DNA of 64,000 bases from Exiguobacterium sibiricum 7-3 (GTDB lineage Bacteria; Bacillota; Bacilli; Exiguobacteriales; Exiguobacteriaceae): the NCBI RefSeq assembly GCF_000620865.1, contig NZ_KK211190.1, positions 1,067,971 through 1,131,970 on the forward strand, written 5' to 3'. Positions within the stretch are counted from its first letter, which is position 1. Every line of letters starts with the position of its first letter. The notes beneath the pieces were generated by a model. The model did not search any database. It was not told the origin of the DNA and was given only the letters and a program-made list of their open reading frames with translations. A program made the position numbers and the translations under genes. Below are positions 52,626 to 61,314 of the stretch, one piece after another.

Positions 52626-52641
52626 TCGGATGACGGCATGA

Positions 52642-52689
52642 AAAAGCAGCAGTGCTTTCCTGAATCAGGAGGAAGCACTGCTGCTTTTG
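52642..52689. terminator. Bidirectional terminator between GNAT and oxidoreductase genes
   Basis: AAAAGCAGCAGTGCTTtCCT pairs with AGGaGGAAGCACTGCTGCTTTT around GAATC. A and T flanks on each side suit both converging genes. Confidence 0.9.
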
Positions 52690-52707
52690 TTGTAGAAATA
52701 AGGTATT

Positions 52708-53679
52708 TTAAAACGTCGCGATGATTTTTCCGCGGACGTGTCGCTCTGACAAACGTTGTAAACCTTTGACGATGTCTGCCGCCGGAATTTCTTCCGTGAC
52801 GAGCGGATCAAGTTCTTTTGCTGAAACGAGTTTTAGAAGCTCATTCGCCATATGACCAAGGTTTCGGATGGCACGGTCATCTTTGCTCGCATAAGCAGCA
52901 GCGAGTGCGACTTCATGGACGGACGGAGAGAGCGTAAACGGTTTGACGACCGATTGATCGGGACCACCGGCGATGAAGGCAAGTTGACCGGAAAAAGCGA
53001 GGCGTCCGAAATCAGCTGTTGCTTCGTCGCGACCTACCGTGTTGAAAATCAAATCAGCACCGCGACCGTTCGTCCAGTCTCGGATGACTTCTGTCACATT
53101 TTCTTTTTTATAGTCGATCGCAAGATCTGCACCGAGGTTCTTGACCCAATCGTGATTCTCCGTCGAGGCCGTCGTTGCAACGGAAAGTCCAAGACGTTTG
53201 GCGAGTTGGATCCCGATTCCGCCGACCCCACCCGCACCGGCATGGATGAGAATGGTTTCTTTACCGGTGGTGTTCATCTTCTGAACGATTGCTTCATAGG
53301 CTGTCATCCCGGCACACAAAATGGCCGCTGCCTCGGTAAAGCTGACATCGTCCGGGATTTTGGCCAAGGCACGGGCATCGACGACAGCATATTCCGCAAA
53401 AGCCCCGTTTTTTTGGAGGTTCGTATGAATTGCCACCCGCTCACCGGGTTCGATATCCGTTACGTCTTTCCCCACTTGTTCAACGATACCGGTTAAATCA
53501 ACACCCGGAATATGCGGGTACGTCCAGGCCGGATTTTTTGTCGCTTTGTAGTCAACGGGATTCAAGGCGGCAGCTTGAACGCGAATCAAGGCCTGCCCTT
53601 CATCCGGTATCGGAGTTTCGACTTCTTCAAATGTCCATTGATCGATTGTGTCGCCTGCGTGATTTAGCCATGCTTTCAT
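52708..53679 (-). CDS. MDR-family NADP-dependent alcohol dehydrogenase/quinone reductase
   Basis: A 323-residue medium-chain oxidoreductase without structural zinc ligands. The N-terminal GroES-like domain includes ALNPVDYKATKN and PHIPGVDLTGIVEQVG. The nucleotide-binding motif is ILIHAGAGGVGGIGIQLAK at about residue 143. This resembles zeta-crystallin-type quinone reductases and enoyl reductases. Two bases separate it from the VOC gene upstream on the same strand. With the divergent HxlR gene it may handle quinones or reactive aldehydes; the substrate is unproven. Confidence 0.88.
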   Translation of the reverse strand: MKAWLNHAGDTIDQWTFEEVETPIPDEGQALIRVQAAALNPVDYKATKNPAWTYPHIPGVDLTGIVEQVGKDVTDIEPGERVAIHTNLQKNGAFAEYAVVDARALAKIPDDVSFTEAAAILCAGMTAYEAIVQKMNTTGKETILIHAGAGGVGGIGIQLAKRLGLSVATTASTENHDWVKNLGADLAIDYKKENVTEVIRDWTNGRGADLIFNTVGRDEATADFGRLAFSGQLAFIAGGPDQSVVKPFTLSPSVHEVALAAAYASKDDRAIRNLGHMANELLKLVSAKELDPLVTEEIPAADIVKGLQRLSERHVRGKIIATF

Positions 53680-53681
53680 TT

Positions 53682-54176
53682 TTAATACGCTCCTTCCGAG
53701 TAGGTCAGCTCATACGAATGGGAATACAGTTCAACGAGGTTGCCGAACGGATCTTCGCAGTACACCATCCGGTACGGTTTTTCGCCTGGATAATATTCAC
53801 GGATCGGCATCCGTTGTTTGCCGCCATGCGCGACGATTTTTTCGACCATTCCTTCAATATCCGGATCTTGAATCGCATAGTGGAAAATACCTGTCTTCCA
53901 GAATTCAAAATTGTTTTCCGGTTGTTCGTTGTTCGGGAACTCAAATAACTCGATCCCGACCCGGTCACCTGTTGCCATATGCGCAATGCGGAATTTCTCC
54001 CAGCCGGCTCCGAAGACATCCGTACACATGACACCGATCGGCGAATCATCCTCCATGACATCAGATGGTTCCATGATGATATACCAGCCCATGACCTCCG
54101 AGTAAAACGAAATGGCTTGTTCTAAATTCGGGACAGACAGTCCGATGTGCGAAAAATTACGTGGATAGTTCATCAC
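53682..54176 (-). CDS. VOC-superfamily (glyoxalase/dioxygenase fold) protein
   Basis: A 164-residue protein of the vicinal oxygen chelate fold with two beta-alpha-beta-beta-beta modules. FSHIGLSVPNLEQAISFYSEVMGW supplies the first metal-ligand histidine. HYAIQDPDI (histidine) and the end block EDPFGNLVELYSHSYELTY (glutamate) look like the further ligands. It could be a glyoxalase-like enzyme, an extradiol-type dioxygenase or a lyase. ATG 54176 follows GGAGCTGGAAG. It is first in an operon with the oxidoreductase. Confidence 0.85.
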   Translation of the reverse strand: MMNYPRNFSHIGLSVPNLEQAISFYSEVMGWYIIMEPSDVMEDDSPIGVMCTDVFGAGWEKFRIAHMATGDRVGIELFEFPNNEQPENNFEFWKTGIFHYAIQDPDIEGMVEKIVAHGGKQRMPIREYYPGEKPYRMVYCEDPFGNLVELYSHSYELTYSEGAY

Positions 54177-54194
54177 TTCCAGCTCCTTTGCTTT

Positions 54195-54222
54195 TTGATT
54201 TACGACAACGATAACTTACGAT
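54195..54222 (+). promoter_or_regulatory. Weak candidate promoter for the hxlR-type gene
   Basis: TTGATT at 54195-54200 and TACGAT at 54217-54222 are 16 bases apart in the VOC/hxlR divergent gap of 102 bases. No clear operator dyad was found. Confidence 0.3.
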
Positions 54223-54278
54223 ACACTCGACTGCATAGTACGCACTTTGAAGTAACTACCTGAAGGAGAGACGAAGCA

Positions 54279-54578
54279 ATGACGACAGAACAATTTCCAG
54301 TCAATCGGGCGCTCGCCATCATCGGCGGAAAATGGCGTCCACAGTTATATTGCACGTTAGAGGACGGTCCGAAACGTTTTTTAGAATTACAACGCGCGAT
54401 TCCCGGTATCTCGAGGAAAGTCTTGACCGATCAATTAAAGGAACTGGAACGGCTCGGGATGGTCGAACGGATTGAATTCGATGAAGCTGTCTTACATGTC
54501 GAGTACCGGTTGACAGACGCCGCTTACACGTTGCAACCTGCGATAAAAGGTTTATGTGCCTGGGGAGAAGGGAACTAA
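54279..54578 (+). CDS. HxlR-family transcriptional regulator
   Basis: A 99-residue winged-helix DNA-binding protein. Typical HxlR blocks are ALAIIGGKWRPQLYCTLEDGPKRFLELQRAIPGISRKVLTDQLKELERLGMVER and VEYRLTDAAYTL. Members such as YodB, CatR and HypR sense quinones, hypochlorite or aldehydes by cysteine oxidation. The cysteines here are C25 and C93; there is no cysteine in the first 20 residues, unlike YodB (C6) or HypR (C14). ATG 54279 follows GAAGGAGAGACG. It is divergent from the VOC-oxidoreductase pair, which it probably controls. Confidence 0.9.
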   Translation: MTTEQFPVNRALAIIGGKWRPQLYCTLEDGPKRFLELQRAIPGISRKVLTDQLKELERLGMVERIEFDEAVLHVEYRLTDAAYTLQPAIKGLCAWGEGN

Positions 54579-54618
54579 ATGTTCTGTTGATACCACTAAT
54601 CTCAGGAGGTCCTTTTAG

Positions 54619-55308
54619 ATGAAATTGACTTATCATGGACAGTCTACTGTCACAATCGAAACGAACGGGCATCACATCGTGATTGATCCGTTTTTCAGCG
54701 GTAACGATCACGCGATGACAAAACCGGAAGACGTCAAAGCAGATTTTATCTTGTTAACGCATGCACATGCCGATCATATGCTGGATGCGGAAGCCATCGC
54801 GAAAGCCACAGGTGCCACGATTGTCGCAACACATGAACTGGCGACTTATCTCAGTTTTAAAGGACTGAACGTGCATCCGATGAACCTTGGCGGGCAGTTT
54901 GAGTTTCCGTTTGGGAAAGTCAAAATGACGCAGGCATTTCATTCTTCAAGCATCATTGATGAAGAAAAGCAGACGATTACGTATATGGGAATGCCGGCCG
55001 GCTTCTTATTGACGATTGAAGACAAAGTCATTTACCATGCGGGAGATACGGCACTGTTTGGTGATATGGCGCTTTATGGTGCACATTATGATATTGATCT
55101 TGCATTCTTACCGATCGGGGATAACTATACGATGGGTCCGGATGATGCGTTGGTAGCAGCAGATATGTTGCAGGCAAAAACGATTGTTCCGGTCCATTAC
55201 GATACGTTTGATCTCATCAAGCAGGATGCAACTGCTTTTTGCGCAAACCTGGAAGCGCAGGGACAAACGGGTCAAGCATTGAAAATCGACGAGTCGATTG
55301 AACTATAA
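54619..55308 (+). CDS. UPF0173 metal-dependent hydrolase (metallo-beta-lactamase fold)
   Basis: A 229-residue protein of the UPF0173 family (Bacillus YtkL). The zinc motif is [14 protein letters not shown]. Other ligands are in [14 protein letters not shown] and VPVHYDTFD. The substrate is unknown; in other genomes the gene is a housekeeping neighbour. ATG 54619 follows TCAGGAGGTCC, 41 bases after the hxlR-type gene on the same strand. Confidence 0.92.
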   Translation: MKLTYHGQSTVTIETNGHHIVIDPFFSGNDHAMTKPEDVKADFILLTHAHADHMLDAEAIAKATGATIVATHELATYLSFKGLNVHPMNLGGQFEFPFGKVKMTQAFHSSSIIDEEKQTITYMGMPAGFLLTIEDKVIYHAGDTALFGDMALYGAHYDIDLAFLPIGDNYTMGPDDALVAADMLQAKTIVPVHYDTFDLIKQDATAFCANLEAQGQTGQALKIDESIEL

Positions 55309-55351
55309 ACAATAGGGTGATAGCTAGTACGACTAGCTGTATCCGGTTAAG

Positions 55352-55396
55352 ACGAACAATTCTTCTGGAATATCAGAAAGAATTGTTCGTTTTTTG
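55352..55396 (+). terminator. Terminator after the UPF0173 gene
   Basis: CGAACAATTCTT pairs with AAGAATTGTTCG around a short loop and is followed by a T-run. A separate imperfect repeat GATAGCTAGT / ACTAGCTGTATC lies just before it at 55319-55343. Confidence 0.85.
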
Positions 55397-55458
55397 TCAT
55401 GTTCCATCTTCCGCCCGATGGTAATATGTGAACAATTTCGTATGATAAAGAAGGAATG

Positions 55459-55488
55459 TTGACAGACGAATCATAAATTCGGAATAAT
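55459..55488 (+). promoter_or_regulatory. Sigma-A promoter of the membrane-anchored protein/FUSC pair
   Basis: Perfect TTGACA at 55459-55464, an 18-base spacer and AATAAT at 55483-55488 (5 of 6), 27 bases before the start codon at 55516. Confidence 0.55.
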
Positions 55489-55515
55489 GGGAGAGAATTG
55501 GATGGAGGTAGACCA

Positions 55516-56415
55516 ATGGAGGAGAACACAAGTAGAACAGAACGAAAACGCAAACAATCTTCGTTTACACGGTTAAAGGATAAACGACGGAAAATAACGG
55601 CGTCATTTGATCGGATTGGTTCCCGCAAACCGGTCCGGCGTCCACTGATTGTGTATGGGTCGGTTATTTTGAGTTTGCTGGTTTTATATACGGTGACTTT
55701 GTTTTTGACGACGGAGTCCTTATCACGGGGCGAAGCGTTTAAAACGACGAACCGGTATAAAACGTTACAAATTAATGCCCCAAACGGCACGATCAATTTT
55801 GTCCGTAGTACGGACGGAAATGTCCAACTGAAATTGGTCGATAGTGCGTCAAGTCAAAAACGATTAAAAATCGGAACGTCAGGAAATACTTTGACGGTGA
55901 CGGGGCGAGACGGATTTGCGGCACGACTCGGGAATCGTCCGAGCGAGAAGGCGGGTGATTTTTCGATTCAAGTCGGATTACCAAACTATATGAATCGTAT
56001 CGATGTCGACGCCGAATCGATCAAAGGAATGGGTGTTTACGCCAAATCAATTAATCTGTCAGCTGAGACGATCGACTTAAATAAAATGGACGCCGACGAT
56101 ATTGTGCTGACAGGTCAAGGCAGTGTCAAAGCATCGAATATGAATGCCGTCCATGCTGAAGTGACGGCAGAATCGGTTAGTTTATCGGAATACGGTGCAA
56201 AACTGGATTTGGCCGTTTCAACGATTGATGGTCCGGTTCGGTTGAAACCGACGAAAGCGGCTGGGACAATCGCCGTAACGACAGAAGGCGACATTAAAGC
56301 TTCCGACCGGTATACGAAACAAAAAGACGAAGACGTCGCTTTATTCGAGTTATCCAAACAAGAAAAACCGGAAGTGACTGTCGAGAGTGAAGTCGGGCAG
56401 GTGACGCTCGAGTGA
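55516..56415 (+). CDS. Membrane-anchored protein with DUF4097-like repeat domain
   Basis: A 299-residue protein. A basic cytoplasmic segment (residues 1-40, rich in Lys/Arg) precedes one membrane helix (about 46-65, PLIVYGSVILSLLVLYTVTLFL). The external part has short repeated beta segments (GTINFVRSTDGNVQLKLVD, AESIKGMGVYAKSINLSAET, GQGSVKASNMNAVHAE, GPVRLKPTKAAGTIAVTTEGD) typical of DUF4097-type single-stranded beta-helix. No enzyme motif is visible. ATG 55516 follows GATGGAGGTAG. It overlaps the FUSC gene by four bases, so the two should be coupled. Confidence 0.7.
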   Translation: MEENTSRTERKRKQSSFTRLKDKRRKITASFDRIGSRKPVRRPLIVYGSVILSLLVLYTVTLFLTTESLSRGEAFKTTNRYKTLQINAPNGTINFVRSTDGNVQLKLVDSASSQKRLKIGTSGNTLTVTGRDGFAARLGNRPSEKAGDFSIQVGLPNYMNRIDVDAESIKGMGVYAKSINLSAETIDLNKMDADDIVLTGQGSVKASNMNAVHAEVTAESVSLSEYGAKLDLAVSTIDGPVRLKPTKAAGTIAVTTEGDIKASDRYTKQKDEDVALFELSKQEKPEVTVESEVGQVTLE

Positions 56416-57323
56416 AATTCCAGTTTCGTATTGGTCTCCGGACGATCAAGACCGGAATTGCTGTAGCGATTGCCCTTAGTTTTTCTTGGTATGTCTTCGG
56501 GATCTATTCGGGTATGGGAGCCGTTGCTGCCATCGTCGCGATGCAACCGACGATTCACCGGTCGTTTAAAATCGTCTTCAATCGGATTTTAGGAACGATT
56601 CTTGGCTTAGTTTGTGGACTAGCAGTCGTCGCCACGCTGGGAGCGAATCCGTTGACGATTGGTTTGGCGGTCATCGTTTCACTTGTTTTCAACTCGATGA
56701 TCGGACGTACCGACATGTCGACGTTTGCTGCCTTTGCCATCGTCCTGATGTTTGAGAGTCCGACAGCTGACTATGTCCATTATGCGTTGACACGGTCCTT
56801 ATTGACGGTCGTCGGTGTCTTATCCGCTGTCGCTGTCAACTATATCGTCTTCCCGCCACACTACGAAGACCGCTTGTTGCTGTTCGTCAAAAAGACGACC
56901 AAACAATTGATGGAGGATTGGCGGAGTCTGGTCAAAGACGATGCGAAATTACTGACGGTCCGTAAACAAGTCTTAAAACATGAGGAAATGATTATCATGT
57001 TGCAAGAAGATCAGAAATATCCACTTGTCGCCAGTGGTCAGAGTAAAGCGTTCATTCAATTGAAACAGCTTGTTGATTTGGAAGACAAACTTCTGTTGCT
57101 TCTCGAGAGTATCGCCAGTCATCGTGACTTACCGATGTCAGACGAGCAGGAAAAAACACTCGGTCAAGAAATCGATTTTCTTCTCAGCCATCATTATGAT
57201 GTGATCTTTTCGCATGACCGTGATCAACCGATGTTCAGCTTTGACCAGGAAGTCAGTGAAGTCAAAGACATCATCAACGGACACTTGCTTGATTACCGGG
57301 AGCAACTCGAAAAAATGAAATAA
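56412..57323 (+). CDS. FUSC/aromatic acid exporter-like membrane protein
   Basis: A 303-residue protein with about six N-terminal helices (residues 10-150) and a long cytoplasmic helical domain (KKTTKQLMEDWRSLVKDDAKL onward). It matches the ArAE_1/DUF939 group of Bacillales related to FUSC transporters such as YqjA of Bacillus. RIGLRTIKTGIAVAIAL and MQPTIHRSFKIVFNRILGTILG are characteristic blocks. A transport role is inferred, with the substrate unknown. The GTG start at 56412 lies inside the preceding stop. A terminator follows. Confidence 0.85.
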   Translation: MKFQFRIGLRTIKTGIAVAIALSFSWYVFGIYSGMGAVAAIVAMQPTIHRSFKIVFNRILGTILGLVCGLAVVATLGANPLTIGLAVIVSLVFNSMIGRTDMSTFAAFAIVLMFESPTADYVHYALTRSLLTVVGVLSAVAVNYIVFPPHYEDRLLLFVKKTTKQLMEDWRSLVKDDAKLLTVRKQVLKHEEMIIMLQEDQKYPLVASGQSKAFIQLKQLVDLEDKLLLLLESIASHRDLPMSDEQEKTLGQEIDFLLSHHYDVIFSHDRDQPMFSFDQEVSEVKDIINGHLLDYREQLEKMK

Positions 57324-57380
57324 AAAACGTCGTCCTCGAAACGCTTTTTCAATTGAAAAAGAACGAGGACGACGTTTTGG
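57324..57380. terminator. Bidirectional terminator between FUSC gene and rqcH
   Basis: AAAACGTCGTCCTCG pairs perfectly with CGAGGACGACGTTTT, and an inner TTTTC/GAAAA arm extends the hairpin. It serves both convergent genes. Confidence 0.85.
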
Positions 57381-57381
57381 T

Positions 57382-59076
57382 TTAAGGTGTGCGCAATGAC
57401 TGGACGAGATCGGCATCCGGTGTGACGTAAAGTGTCGTTTGATCCGTATAGATGACGAATCCGGGTTTTGCACCACTCGGCTTTTTGACATAACGGAGTT
57501 CTGTGAAGTCGACCGGGACTTGGCTCGATTCACGTGCTTTTGAATAATAAGCGGCGACAATTGCTGCTTCTTTCAGTGTCGTCTCATCCGGCTGTTCACT
57601 GCGGATGATGACGTGTGAACCAGGGATATCTTTTGTATGCAACCATGTCTCGGAACGGCGTCCGAATTTAAAGGTCGCATAATCATTTTGTTTATTGTTT
57701 TTCCCGACGAAAAATGGAATGCCGGTCGAAGATTGGTACGCCTCAAGTTTCGGGACGAGGGGTTTCTTTTTCTTTTTACTGCGCTCCCGAACGTAACCTT
57801 CTTCGACGAGCTCCTCTCGCATCTCCCGAATATCTTCCGGTGAAGCGACATCGAGTTGTGCCAGCAATGACTCAAAATAATTGATTTCGAGCTGATTTTT
57901 CTCGAGTTGTTTCGCCACTTCGATTTTAGCGGTCTTCAGTTTGTTGTACCGTTTGTAATAGCGTTGGGCATTTTCATTCGGTGAAAAGCGGGGATCAAGG
58001 GCAATCGTAATTTCCTTGCCGTCCTCCTCGTAATAATCCACGACCGTTGCTTCTTTCATCCCACGTTCGAGCTGGTACAGGTAGGTCGTCAATAATTCCC
58101 CTTTGTGTTTCAGTTCGTCCATCTTTTCAGTGGCGGCGAGATCACGCTCGAGTTTCGTTCGTTTGAGGATATTTTTATCGTATTCACTTTTAATGAACCG
58201 TTCCAAGTCGGCAGCTTGTTGTTTGACACGATCCCGGTTCGATTTCTGATGGAAAAACGCATCGAGGACGTCTCCGCTGGTTGCGAACGTCTTTTCTTCA
58301 GCAATCTCTCCGTGGTGTAGCGCGACAGGAGAGAACCGTTCCTTGCCGTTTGTGAGACGCTGGAAATAATAAGGACCTGTCAGTTCGCCCAGTACGGAAT
58401 GAATCGCTTGCGCAAGTGACGTCCGGTTCGAGAGTCCGGCCCGTGACACGATCTCAGCAGTGATCTGTGGTGAAAAACCACTGAACAATCCTAATAACTG
58501 ACGGTCAATCTTTCCGGCATTCCAATCAATCCGGTGTAACGTCTGTTCGATGTCACCAGTCAGCGGATCGACCTTATCTTGTTCCGGTGGCAATTGATAC
58601 TGTAAACCCGGCATGATGGTCCGGAATGTATTTTGGCTGAGCGGAAGATGTTTGATGGCATCTAAAATTTTATCCTGTCCATCTGTCAGCAGGATGTTGG
58701 AGTGACGGCCCATCAGTTCGATGTACAGCTTCTTGGCTTCTTCGTCTCCGAGTTCGTTTCGTGAACGGATCCGCATTAAAATGACCCGGTCACGTCCGAG
58801 TTGTTCAATCGATTCGATGAAGCCGCCTTCAAGATGCTTCCGGAGCATCATACAAAACATCGGGGGTTCGCTTGGATTACTGGTCGACTCCGATGTCAGA
58901 TGAAGCCGGGCGTACATCGCATTGGCCGATGCGAGCAACATCACGTTTTTTCGTTCTGCCCGGACACTGAAAATCAAATCGAGTGCATACGGTTGATGTA
59001 TTTTATTAATCCGTGCCCCAACGAGCGGTTGGAGTTCCCGGACGACACGTGTCGTCATTAGTCCATCAAAAGCCAT
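57382..59076 (-). CDS. rqcH: Ribosome quality control factor RqcH (NFACT family, YloA/FbpA-like)
   Basis: A 564-residue NFACT protein. RqcH binds stalled 50S subunits and directs non-templated alanine tails for ClpXP degradation; Listeria/Streptococcus homologues were earlier called fibronectin-binding. The NFACT-N domain has MAFDGLMTTRVVREL and the DR motif in LGRDRVILMRIR. ELMGRHSNILLTD, a central coiled coil (residues 290-430), and the NFACT-R domain (GIPFFVGKNNKQNDYATFK, WLHTKDIPGSHVIIRS) follow. ATG 59076 follows AAGAAGGT; the longer frame upstream is not needed. It is on the opposite strand to gmk. Confidence 0.95.
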   Translation of the reverse strand: MAFDGLMTTRVVRELQPLVGARINKIHQPYALDLIFSVRAERKNVMLLASANAMYARLHLTSESTSNPSEPPMFCMMLRKHLEGGFIESIEQLGRDRVILMRIRSRNELGDEEAKKLYIELMGRHSNILLTDGQDKILDAIKHLPLSQNTFRTIMPGLQYQLPPEQDKVDPLTGDIEQTLHRIDWNAGKIDRQLLGLFSGFSPQITAEIVSRAGLSNRTSLAQAIHSVLGELTGPYYFQRLTNGKERFSPVALHHGEIAEEKTFATSGDVLDAFFHQKSNRDRVKQQAADLERFIKSEYDKNILKRTKLERDLAATEKMDELKHKGELLTTYLYQLERGMKEATVVDYYEEDGKEITIALDPRFSPNENAQRYYKRYNKLKTAKIEVAKQLEKNQLEINYFESLLAQLDVASPEDIREMREELVEEGYVRERSKKKKKPLVPKLEAYQSSTGIPFFVGKNNKQNDYATFKFGRRSETWLHTKDIPGSHVIIRSEQPDETTLKEAAIVAAYYSKARESSQVPVDFTELRYVKKPSGAKPGFVIYTDQTTLYVTPDADLVQSLRTP

Positions 59077-59173
59077 GATATTACCTTCTTTCTTGATTTC
59101 GTTTCCACTTTCTAAAGGTAACAGAAAGTGCACGGTTATGGTATGATTAAGCAGTCGAGCTGAAAAAGACCAC

Positions 59174-59203
59174 TTGCGAACTTCCTGTCTCTACTGCTAA
59201 TAT
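59174..59203 (+). promoter_or_regulatory. Candidate promoter of the gmk-rpoZ genes
   Basis: TTGCGA at 59174-59179, spacer of 18, TAATAT at 59198-59203, in the rqcH/gmk divergent gap. Both hexamers match 4 of 6. Confidence 0.4.
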
Positions 59204-59205
59204 GA

Positions 59206-59862
<657 letters not shown>

Positions 59863-59863
59863 C

Positions 59864-60067
59864 ATGTTATATCCATCAGTAGACAAGCTTCAAAAGACGG
59901 TCCCTTCGAAATACACAATCGTGACGGTCGCAGCGAAACGTGCGCGTCAAATCCAAGACGGGAAACGCGTGAAAGTAGCGAACCCGAAATCATACAAACC
60001 AGTCGGAAAAGCGCTCGAAGAACTCTTTTCTGGTGAAGTCGTGGTTACGAACCAACCGCAAGACTAA
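59864..60067 (+). CDS. rpoZ: RNA polymerase omega subunit
   Basis: A 67-residue subunit that promotes beta-prime folding and assembly. MLYPSVDKLQKTVPSKYTIVTVAAKRARQI is the family N-terminus (PS-DKL, K-Y-LV--AAKRARQ). ATG 59864 follows GGAGGTC inside the gmk end. A terminator follows before coaBC. Confidence 0.95.
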   Translation: MLYPSVDKLQKTVPSKYTIVTVAAKRARQIQDGKRVKVANPKSYKPVGKALEELFSGEVVVTNQPQD

Positions 60068-60074
60068 TTTTGAA

Positions 60075-60104
60075 GCAGCCACTCCTCATTGTGGCTGTTT
60101 TTTT
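60075..60104 (+). terminator. Terminator after rpoZ
   Basis: GCAGCCAC pairs with GTGGCTGt across TCCTCATT and leads into a T-run, 20 bases before the coaBC start; partial readthrough is likely since the genes are normally linked. Confidence 0.65.
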
Positions 60105-60123
60105 CAATAAGGAGGAATTCATC

Positions 60124-61314
60124 ATGCTAACGAATCGTAACATCCTATTATGTGTCGGAGGAGGAATCGCCTCGTATAAAGCGGCGGCCTTGGCATCCAA
60201 ACTCGTTCAGGCCGGGGCGAACGTTCAAGTCGCGATGACGAAGAATGCCCAACAATTCGTCGGAAAAACGACGTTTGCCGCGCTGACGCGGAAACCGGTC
60301 TATGATGATGTCTTCATTGAGCATGATGCATCCAAGATTGCCCACATCGATTTAGCAGATGAAGCCGATTTGATTGTCGTTGCTCCTGCAACAGCCAATC
60401 TGATTGCGAAACTTGCCCATGGGATTGCCGACGATTTCATCACGACGACCATCTTGGCTGCGAAATGTCCCGTCGTTGTCGCTCCGGCGATGAACGTCAA
60501 CATGCTCGAACATCCGGCAACGGTAAGAAATATGGACCGGCTGATGGCAGACGGAGTCCACTTGATTGCACCCGGCGTCGGAAATTTGGCATGTGGTTGG
60601 GTCGGAAAAGGACGGTTGCCTGAACCGGAAGAATTGGTCGAGACATTATCCGGTCTTTTTGAAACTAAAAAACTGGAAAACCGTCATGTGTTGATCAGTG
60701 CCGGTCCGACGGTGGAACGAATTGATCCGGTTCGTTATTTGACGAATGATTCGTCTGGAAAGATGGGCATCGCGCTTGCAGAAGCAGCCCGGGATGCCGG
60801 AGCGGCCGTCACACTTGTTCATGGTCCGGTCCGTGGAACATTGCCGACCGGCATGACGACGATTGCTGTCGAATCTGGTGAGGAGATGCTCGAAGCGATG
60901 TTAGCCGTCTACGACAAACAAGATTTAGTCATCATGGCAGCGGCGGTCGCAGATTATCGCCCGACCGTCCGGTATGATCGTAAACAAAAGAAAATCGATG
61001 GACCGTTACGGATTGAACTGGAAGAGACGACCGATATCTTACGAACGCTTGGTGAGCGGAAGACCAAACAGGTTTTAGTTGGTTTTGCAGCAGAAACGGA
61101 AAACCTGGAAACACATGCGCAACAAAAATTAATTCGAAAACAGGCGGATTTTATCGTAGCGAATGATGTCTCACGTACGGATATCGGTTTTTCGAGTGAT
61201 GAAAATCAAGTCACGGTTTACGGTAAAAATAGTGCGGTCATTCATTACGATCAACAATCGAAGACCCGGTTGGCAACCGCATTAATCAAGCAGTTCGCAG
61301 AGGCATTACGATGA
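60124..61314 (+). CDS. coaBC: Bifunctional phosphopantothenoylcysteine decarboxylase/synthetase
   Basis: A 396-residue enzyme of CoA synthesis. The CoaC flavoprotein half (1-190) has GGGIASYKAAALASKL, the His in ASKIAHIDLAD, PAMNVNML and the catalytic cysteine in GNLACGWVGKGRLPEPEEL. The CoaB half has VLISAGPTVERIDPVRYLTNDSSGKMG and AAVADYRP. ATG 60124 follows AAGGAGGAATTC. It overlaps priA by four bases. With coaD and panE it supplies CoA synthesis. Confidence 0.96.
   Translation: MLTNRNILLCVGGGIASYKAAALASKLVQAGANVQVAMTKNAQQFVGKTTFAALTRKPVYDDVFIEHDASKIAHIDLADEADLIVVAPATANLIAKLAHGIADDFITTTILAAKCPVVVAPAMNVNMLEHPATVRNMDRLMADGVHLIAPGVGNLACGWVGKGRLPEPEELVETLSGLFETKKLENRHVLISAGPTVERIDPVRYLTNDSSGKMGIALAEAARDAGAAVTLVHGPVRGTLPTGMTTIAVESGEEMLEAMLAVYDKQDLVIMAAAVADYRPTVRYDRKQKKIDGPLRIELEETTDILRTLGERKTKQVLVGFAAETENLETHAQQKLIRKQADFIVANDVSRTDIGFSSDENQVTVYGKNSAVIHYDQQSKTRLATALIKQFAEALR

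Noticed and set aside
52852-53948. Two plus-strand frames of 214 and 172 codons opposite the oxidoreductase and VOC genes
   Set aside because: Both are antisense shadows; the minus-strand proteins have clear folds and good starts.
54177-54278. Possible HxlR operator dyad in the divergent gap
   Set aside because: Only short, poorly matching arms (such as ACTT/AAGT) were found; nothing strong enough to report as a site.
57324-57380. Repeat element shared with the pbpB-murF hairpin (both contain CGAGGACGA)
   Set aside because: The shared core is short and the flanks differ; the 57324 hairpin is a normal bidirectional terminator, so a dispersed repeat family is not supported by two partial matches.
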